A DNA stretch of 59,625 nt from assembly GCA_017961235.1 (NCBI GenBank), contig JAGCXQ010000029.1, forward strand, positions 1-59,625, written 5' to 3'. The DNA comes from Clostridiales bacterium (GTDB taxonomy: Bacteria; Bacillota; Clostridia; Saccharofermentanales; Saccharofermentanaceae). Both the position numbers and the translations under genes were made by a program. Of this stretch, positions 54,818-59,625 are shown one piece after another. Every line of letters begins with the position of its first letter. The stretch's first letter is position 1. The notes beneath the pieces were generated by a model that worked only from the letters and a program-made list of their open reading frames with translations, was not told where the DNA came from and searched no databases.

Positions 54818-56077
54818 TTAAGTTGATGCGCCGCTGTCTTCCGGCGGGAGCTGAAGGCCGGGGTTCCGGCTCGACATCTCGCGCGGTGTCTTCGACCTCG
54901 TCAGGCACTTCTTGACGCAGATATCCATCAGGATCGCGCCGAGAGGAGCTGTGATCAGGATCGAAAGAACGGCTGTCGTTAAGACAATATTACCACACGC
55001 CAGACCTGCTGCCAGCGGGATCGCACCGACGGCTGCCTGTACGGTTGCTTTTGGAAAATAAGCGACATCGCAGTAGAGGATCTCCTTGAATTTGAGACCG
55101 GATCCGAGAAGGCTGACGAGCACACCGACCGAACGGAATACCAGTGCGCCGAGGATCAGGATGACGGAGCCGAGACCTGCGGACAGGAGCGCTTTGATCT
55201 CAACTGCAGAGCCGAGCATGATGAAGAGCAGAAGCTCCGCGCCGACCCAGATCTTCGCGATCTTCGCAGACAGGCGTGTCGCAACAGAACGGCGGCGGTT
55301 CAGGATCGCACCACCGAGCGCCATAACGGCGAGAAGTCCGGAGAACGGAACAAAGTCGGAGATATAGGACTCACAGCCTACGAAGAGGAAGGAAAGTCCG
55401 AACAGCAGAAGGATCTTGATGGTATCACGCAGATGCACATGCTTGAAGATCTCCGCCATAATGATACCGACACCGATACCGACTGCCAGGCCGGTCACGA
55501 TAGAGATCGGGATCGATACGACTGTCCATGCGGACAGGCCTTCGCCCTTGCTCATGCCGATAAATGCAGTGAAAAGAACGATCGCGTAGATATCATCTGC
55601 GGAAGCACCTGCCATGATGAGCTGCGGGATATGCTTATCCGTACCGTAGCCCTCTTCCATGAGCCACAGCATCTTCGGAACAATGATCGCAGGGGATGCA
55701 GCCGCCAGCATCGCGCCGACGATTGCGGAATCGACATGGGACAGACCCAGGCATGCCGGTCCGAGAATAATAGCACCAACGATCTCAAAAGATGCCGGTA
55801 CGAAGCACAGCATGATCGCCGGACGTCCGATCTTCTTCATGTCGCTGACATCGAGGCTTAAGCCCGCGCGGAACAGGATAACGATCAGCGCGATCTCACG
55901 GAGCTCGGAAGAAATAGACAGGATCTTCGGGTCCAGCAGATTCAGTGCCGCTGGTCCCAGAATGATACCTGTGATGATCAGGCCCAGAAGCGAAGGTATA
56001 TGCAGTTTCTTAAAAATCCCGCTGATGCAGAAGCCCATAAGGAGCATCAGAGCAAGACTCATAAGCATGTTATTCAT
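54818..56077 (-). CDS. Cation:proton antiporter (CPA2/KefB-like)
   Basis: The protein is about 419 residues with 12-13 membrane helices and no C-terminal RCK/TrkA domain. LLGLIITGIILGPAAL, VILFRAGLSLDVSDMKK and AGASADDIYAIVLF (Asp-Asp-type ion site in the discontinuous helix region) mark the Na+/H+ exchanger fold. Later helices have GGAILNRRRS and FPKATVQAAVGAIPL, the latter typical of CPA members. I use the ATG at 56077 (GAGGGG upstream); an earlier in-frame start would add 20 hydrophilic residues including three Cys. It would exchange Na+ or K+ for H+. Confidence 0.92.
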   Translation of the reverse strand: MNNMLMSLALMLLMGFCISGIFKKLHIPSLLGLIITGIILGPAALNLLDPKILSISSELREIALIVILFRAGLSLDVSDMKKIGRPAIMLCFVPASFEIVGAIILGPACLGLSHVDSAIVGAMLAAASPAIIVPKMLWLMEEGYGTDKHIPQLIMAGASADDIYAIVLFTAFIGMSKGEGLSAWTVVSIPISIVTGLAVGIGVGIIMAEIFKHVHLRDTIKILLLFGLSFLFVGCESYISDFVPFSGLLAVMALGGAILNRRRSVATRLSAKIAKIWVGAELLLFIMLGSAVEIKALLSAGLGSVILILGALVFRSVGVLVSLLGSGLKFKEILYCDVAYFPKATVQAAVGAIPLAAGLACGNIVLTTAVLSILITAPLGAILMDICVKKCLTRSKTPREMSSRNPGLQLPPEDSGAST

Positions 56078-56175
56078 AATATGTCCCCTCTTTTTGCAGA
56101 TGCAATTATGTCCTCGAGAAAACCCTTTCTCGCACAATATCGGATTATAGCACGTTCCTTCTTTTCCGACGCATG

Positions 56176-56209
56176 AAAAAGCACTGGAAAATCAACGATT
56201 TTCCAGTGC
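56176..56209 (-). terminator. Rho-independent terminator after the radical SAM gene
   Basis: A perfect 13-base stem (56181-56193 with 56197-56209) has a 3-base loop and is followed on the minus strand by TTTTT. The 3' side reads CCAGTGCTTTTT, so the abundant AGTGCTTTT motif forms the end of the stem and the U-tract. Confidence 0.9.
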
Positions 56210-56252
56210 CTTACTTCGCTTTTCTTGTGTACTTTTCGTGTTGCTTACCGCA

Positions 56253-57371
56253 TCACTTATACATACGCTCGATGAACCTCGGATTCTCGTCTGAGATAAG
56301 CACCGCCGCCGCCTGATCGGCGAGCCTTATCGTCAGCTGTTCGTACTCGCACTGCAGCGCCGAGACCCGGGACATATCTCCGGTATGTCCGTGGTTTGCA
56401 CAGGCACAGGTATGACGGCATCTCGGACGAAGGACGCATCCTTCGCAATCCTTTGCTTCGACGCGTTTTGCCTCGAGATCCCGGATCTTCTTTTCATCGG
56501 TGCCTTCACTGACAGAACCGATGCTGAATCCGTCTCTTCCGACAAAGTGGGTGCAGGGATAGTATTTCCCGTCGGCATCGACCATGAGCTTATGACAGCC
56601 GAAATGGCACATCGCATTATCCGCATCCTTCTGGCGGATATAGTTCCGGATCTTGTTTTCGAACGGGATAAAGCGGAAAGCATCATTCCCCTTATTCCAT
56701 TCTTCGTAGAGTTTCTCGACCTTCTCAAGTTCTTCGGAAAGGACCGCGAAACTCTCATCATCCCACGCAACTCTCTCACCATGCGCCAGAACCATACTTA
56801 CCGCGCGGACGCCCTTTTCACGGAAGAACTTTACCGAGGCGGATACCATCGATGCATATTCCGGGTGCACAGTCATCATGATGATCGTCTCCGGGAAAGT
56901 CTTAAGGAGCATCTGAAGTTTCTGATCCACTTTCTCTTTCGTGTAGTTTCCGCCACGGTCCACACGAACCGGATCCTGTGCCAGTCCGTCATGGGACAGC
57001 GCCAGAATGACGTGGTTTTTCTTTGCAAAATCGATAAATTCCTGATCGAGAAGCGTGCCGTTTGTCGTGATTTCAAATGCATATTTCAGATCCGGGATCT
57101 TCGAGAGTTTCTCCACGGCATATGTCACCAGATACTCAATCTCTTTTCGTGCCAGAAGCGGTTCACCGCCGTAGAAGGAGATCTGTGCCTTCGGCTGTTC
57201 CTTGATCTTTGAGACGCTGTCCACCAGCATATCGATCGCCTTTACTGCCGTCTCCCTCGGCATATACACATCCTCGTGTTTCTGAAGGCAATATTTACAA
57301 TCAAAATTACACTGGTGAGTCATCACCAGTGTAAGATTTCTTTTTCTATCGACCGTGGGATCTTTACCCAT
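56253..57371 (-). CDS. Radical SAM/SPASM peptide-modifying enzyme
   Basis: The protein is 372 residues. The radical SAM cluster is CNFDCKYC (Cys21, 25, 28); SFYGGEPLL and EITTNGTLL are the expected SAM-binding strands. The C-terminal SPASM domain, which binds two extra [4Fe-4S] clusters, is seen as CHFGCHKLMVDADGKYYPC, then GSV, then CEGCVLRPRCRHTCAC. Such enzymes are anaerobic sulfatase maturases or RiPP maturases that form thioether or carbon-carbon links. No formylglycine-type sulfatase lies beside it, while a candidate substrate gene lies 41 bases upstream in the same operon, favouring the RiPP role. AAGGAG precedes the ATG and a strong terminator follows. Confidence 0.93.
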   Translation of the reverse strand: MGKDPTVDRKRNLTLVMTHQCNFDCKYCLQKHEDVYMPRETAVKAIDMLVDSVSKIKEQPKAQISFYGGEPLLARKEIEYLVTYAVEKLSKIPDLKYAFEITTNGTLLDQEFIDFAKKNHVILALSHDGLAQDPVRVDRGGNYTKEKVDQKLQMLLKTFPETIIMMTVHPEYASMVSASVKFFREKGVRAVSMVLAHGERVAWDDESFAVLSEELEKVEKLYEEWNKGNDAFRFIPFENKIRNYIRQKDADNAMCHFGCHKLMVDADGKYYPCTHFVGRDGFSIGSVSEGTDEKKIRDLEAKRVEAKDCEGCVLRPRCRHTCACANHGHTGDMSRVSALQCEYEQLTIRLADQAAAVLISDENPRFIERMYK

Positions 57372-57412
57372 TTTTCTTTTCTCCTTATGCGGCTGTTTCA
57401 GGCCATACCGTA

Positions 57413-57820
57413 TCAGAATTCAGACGGATCAGCTTCCACTGTTTCCCCACCCTGATAGTCGATATCATCATCCGTCGTGCACGTTGCATCTGTCGGCTCA
57501 ACATAGGTATCCATACCGCCATCGATCTGGATATCACCGCTGAGGTCATAAGTGGTATCAACTGTTGTGTCACCACCGATTTCGATCTCACCTTCGATCT
57601 CATACGTCTCCGTCGCCATACCGCCAAAGACACCCAGGCGTCCATCCATCTTGTGCTTAGTAGCTTCTTCTCCGCAGCCTGTAGCAGACAGTGCCATCAC
57701 CGCTGTGAGAGCGGTAACCGCTGCGATCTTTGTCATCGGGGACTTGCACGTGTTCTTTTTCAGCTGCTCCATCGTCGGGTAGCAAGGTGTATTTATATTT
57801 CTTACAGGACTCTTTTTCAT
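57413..57820 (-). CDS. Candidate radical-SAM substrate: membrane-anchored protein with two repeats
   Basis: The protein is 135 residues. An N-terminal leader-like segment (1-31) has NTPCYPTMEQLKKN. A hydrophobic helix (32-48) ends in LSATGC, a lipobox with Cys49. An acidic, Gly/Thr/Asp-rich tail (about 68-135) contains two imperfect repeats, TYEIEGEIEIGGDTTV (72-87) and TYDLSGDIQIDGGMDTYV (90-107). GAGGTG precedes the ATG at 57820, whereas the internal Met29, which would give an ordinary lipoprotein, has no ribosome site. The extra leader before a lipoprotein signal is odd. It is the gene directly before the radical SAM enzyme. I do not recognise a named family. The repeats could be modified cores; that is inference. 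Confidence 0.65.
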   Translation of the reverse strand: MKKSPVRNINTPCYPTMEQLKKNTCKSPMTKIAAVTALTAVMALSATGCGEEATKHKMDGRLGVFGGMATETYEIEGEIEIGGDTTVDTTYDLSGDIQIDGGMDTYVEPTDATCTTDDDIDYQGGETVEADPSEF

Positions 57821-57915
57821 TGCTCTGCACCTCTTTTCTTTTTTCTCTTCTTGCTAATAAGACGAAGCATCTTTTTATTCTGTTGCATTTCTTACTGATA
57901 ATTTTACCAGAAGAA

Positions 57916-58674
57916 TCAGTCATCCCCGAATTTAAACTGTATCGTGATACCGGATCCGATCAGGGCTGCCCAGACAAAGAACGAGATCCAGCCGTTATGA
58001 AGTCCCTGATCAACTGCCGGCGCAAGGAAGGAAGGCAGTGCTTTCCACGCATGAAGAAGACCCATCGTGCCGAGGAACACATCCCGAAGGATATCCGCAC
58101 CGATCACGGCCGTGATGATCTTGATCGCCGGCGACTGGAGCATGCAGATCAGGATACCGACAAGGATCGCGATCAGAAGCGCGATCAGACAGATCGCCAG
58201 AAGCTTCTGCCCGTCTGTACTTCCGGGAAGCCAGGACATCACGGCGTTCATCTGCTTGTCCGGGATCAGGTTCTGCGCACTGTCCGAGCCGTCGGTCAGC
58301 TTGGCGACTTTGTCCGGTGAGAGCGAGACGACGAGTTTTAAGTTGTTCTGTGTCTTTACGATATAAAGCAGGAATATCTTCACGATGGAATACCAGGTGA
58401 AGAAGACTGTGATGAAGAACAGTGCTTTTTTATAGATGGCATACGAGATCACCGCGATGAATATGCCGAACATGATCGGGAAGAAGAACTCAAAAACAGT
58501 CCTTCCTTTCTCCGGGATCTTCTCGAGAAGGAAGAGCGAGTCGATGAGGTTCGCGGCGTGAAATCCCATGAAGAATCCCGCGATCGCCATCGAGAAACGG
58601 AACATCCTGAATCCGTAGAAGCACAGCAGGATACCCATCGCAAGTAATGTTATTAACGTGACGGTATCAAGCAT
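57916..58674 (-). CDS. Polytopic membrane protein (TM198/DUF4203-like)
   Basis: The protein is about 252 residues with seven hydrophobic segments and an external loop (about 115-160) between the fourth and fifth. LLCFYGFRMFRFSMAIAGFFMGFHAA resembles the repeated motif of the TM198-like family. I start at the ATG at 58674 (GGAG about 10 bases upstream); the longer frame adds 30 basic residues that look like noise. The function is unknown. It precedes the candidate radical SAM substrate on the same strand with about 95 bases between, and could be an associated membrane component. Confidence 0.7.
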   Translation of the reverse strand: MLDTVTLITLLAMGILLCFYGFRMFRFSMAIAGFFMGFHAANLIDSLFLLEKIPEKGRTVFEFFFPIMFGIFIAVISYAIYKKALFFITVFFTWYSIVKIFLLYIVKTQNNLKLVVSLSPDKVAKLTDGSDSAQNLIPDKQMNAVMSWLPGSTDGQKLLAICLIALLIAILVGILICMLQSPAIKIITAVIGADILRDVFLGTMGLLHAWKALPSFLAPAVDQGLHNGWISFFVWAALIGSGITIQFKFGDD

Positions 58675-58861
58675 ATTCCATGTTCTCCGATCTCTATTTC
58701 TTCTTAAGAAGCACCTGTTCTTCTCCCCTGATCTTCTGAGGAAGCGAAGCGCAGATGTTTCCATCTATCATTGTAGAGAGGAGACTATGCGCAGATGTAA
58801 CAAAACCTTTTCAATTGTCCGACATTTTTACCTTAAATTACCTTGCGATTATCCCCCGATT

Positions 58862-58891
58862 TTGCGAAAATAGAAACAGTACTTCTATTAT
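58862..58891 (+). promoter_or_regulatory. Possible promoter of the DUF853 ATPase gene
   Basis: TTGCGA (58862-58867), an 18-base spacer and TATTAT (58886-58891) sit about 20 bases before the ATG at 58912. Confidence 0.45.
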
Positions 58892-58911
58892 ATAGATAGG
58901 GAGGTTTCAAA

Positions 58912-59625
58912 ATGCTTAACGAAGGTAAAATTTGGGTCGGCGGAACAGCTAAAAAGTGCTTCATTGAGCCATCAAAAGCGAACCGCCATGGTTTGATCGC
59001 CGGTGCGACCGGTACAGGTAAATCCGTTACACTGAAAGTCCTCGCCGAGAGCTTCTCCGATATGGGAGTTCCGGTATTCCTCGCAGATGTAAAGGGCGAT
59101 ATGTCCGGTATCTGTGCAGTGGGTCAAAGCAATGAAAATATGGAAGAGCGTATCGCGAAGTTCGGTATCGAGAACTTCGAATATAAAGCTTATCCGACCA
59201 CTTTCTACGATGTATTCGGTCAGATGGGTATCCCGATGCGCACCAACATCTCCGAGCTCGGCCCGATCCTTCTCGGCCGCATGCTGGGGCTGTCTGATGT
59301 ACAGCGCGCGGTAATGTCCATGGTATTCCGTATCGCTGATGATCAGGGTCTCCTGCTTCTCGATCTCAAGGACCTCCGCCTGCTTCTGACATACGTCGGT
59401 GACCATGCTGACGATTACAAGCTTACTTATGGTAATATCTCCACCGCCACGATCGGTGCGATCCAGAGAAATCTCGCGCTTCTCTCTGACGAAGGCGCAG
59501 ATGCATTCTTCGGCGAGCCGGCATTCAATATTATGGACTTCTTTACGCCCGCATCCGATGGACGCGGCATGATCAACGTCCTGAACGCGACAGAGCTCTT
59601 TAATAAGCCTCTTCTCTACTCGACA
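58912..59625 (+). CDS. HerA-like ATPase, DUF853 family (partial, runs off window)
   Basis: The first 238 residues are visible. MLNEGKIWVGG and FIEPSKANRHGLIAGATGTGKSVT (Walker A at 31-38) are characteristic of the DUF853/YjgR group of HerA-FtsK-type ATPases. LADVKGDMSGICAVG and FYDVFGQMGIPMRTNISELGPILLGRMLGLSDVQ follow in the expected order. These are cytoplasmic NTPases of uncertain role, possibly in DNA or stress processes. GGGAGG lies 7 bases before the ATG. The remaining half of the gene lies beyond the window. Confidence 0.9.
   Translation, partial: MLNEGKIWVGGTAKKCFIEPSKANRHGLIAGATGTGKSVTLKVLAESFSDMGVPVFLADVKGDMSGICAVGQSNENMEERIAKFGIENFEYKAYPTTFYDVFGQMGIPMRTNISELGPILLGRMLGLSDVQRAVMSMVFRIADDQGLLLLDLKDLRLLLTYVGDHADDYKLTYGNISTATIGAIQRNLALLSDEGADAFFGEPAFNIMDFFTPASDGRGMINVLNATELFNKPLLYST

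Larger units (their letters stand above)
603..58429. repeat. Dispersed short motif AGTGCTTTT/AAAAGCACT (22 copies; 30 of the 8-mer core)
   Basis: GTGCTTTT or its complement AAAAGCAC begins at 603, 3268, 3817, 5895, 6959, 7755, 11912, 12759, 14206, 14603, 16835, 19636, 20284, 20759, 25037, 25212, 28445, 29824, 30153, 30622, 41308, 43606, 43986, 46109, 47645, 50921, 52353, 53881, 56177 and 58422. In 22 of these a leading A makes AGTGCTTTT, split 11 and 11 between strands. GCC often follows (AGTGCTTTTGCC). Copies fall in different reading frames and in intergenic DNA, so coding preference alone does not explain them. Counted by eye; a few may be missed. Confidence 0.8.

Noticed and set aside
1..59625. 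CRISPR array, insertion sequences, integrase or phage genes
   Set aside because: No regularly spaced repeats, transposase or integrase motifs, or terminal inverted repeats with target duplications were seen on either strand.

Overview
The window looks like a chromosomal segment of an anaerobic, fermentative Firmicute of the class Clostridia (Oscillospiraceae/Saccharofermentans-like would fit, but I cannot fix the genus). The evidence is an [FeFe]-hydrogenase maturase (hydF), an NfnAB-type bifurcating transhydrogenase pair, cellobiose- and cellodextrin-type phosphorylases, a serpin, strong GGAGG ribosome sites, and lipoprotein signals with Gram-positive-style operons. Base composition is about half GC by eye. 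I see no phage, insertion sequence, CRISPR array, rRNA or plasmid origin. One tRNA gene, tRNA-Ala(GGC), is present.

Layout. 0-8.4 kb: hydF, a CAP-domain lipoprotein, a DUF2130 protein, a 0.5-kb gene-free stretch with repeated ATCGGT inverted repeats, an ECF sigma factor translationally coupled to a membrane-anchored serpin, a small lipoprotein, and an RlmD-type rRNA methyltransferase. 8.5-17.9 kb (+): a cell-envelope operon with a class A penicillin-binding protein, then two 927-residue YidC-like/LTA-synthase-like fusion proteins flanking a CDP-glycerol glycerophosphotransferase, closed by a bidirectional terminator. 18.0-25.6 kb (-): a beta-glucan oligosaccharide block with a solute-binding lipoprotein, cellobiose phosphorylase and a second, larger GH94 phosphorylase. 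25.7-30.0 kb: tRNA-Ala, glmS, purA and an NAD(P)H-hydrate epimerase. 30.1-44.8 kb (-): a long co-directional run holding an ABC exporter pair, two paralogous very large solute-binding lipoproteins, two sugar ABC permeases, a HlyD-like adaptor, a MacB-core-like protein, ApbE, a NusG-domain-II protein and a Gx-type transporter. 45-53.6 kb (+): a polysaccharide ABC exporter (Wzm/Wzt type), NfnA, NfnB, an S37-like peptidase lipoprotein, a D-2-hydroxyacid dehydrogenase and two small membrane proteins. 53.5-58.7 kb (-): a LarA-family protein, a cation:proton antiporter, a radical SAM/SPASM enzyme with an adjacent repeat-bearing candidate substrate, and a polytopic membrane protein. 58.9 kb to the end (+): the start of a HerA/DUF853 ATPase.

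How the parts fit. Imported cello-oligosaccharides would be phosphorolysed by the two GH94 enzymes. Reducing equivalents could be handled by NfnAB and an [FeFe] hydrogenase matured by HydF. Two loci (8.5-17.9 kb and 45-47.2 kb) point to a glycerol-phosphate-containing or similar envelope polymer.

Four candidates for something not well described stand out: (1) a 9-mer AGTGCTTTT/AAAAGCACT present 22 times (30 for the 8-mer core) in every context, far above chance; (2) the ECF sigma/membrane serpin pair; (3) the duplicated YidC/LTA-synthase-like fusions that lack the usual YidC groove arginine; (4) the radical SAM enzyme with a membrane-anchored, two-repeat candidate substrate. All functional statements come from reading sequence motifs; no database search was run.
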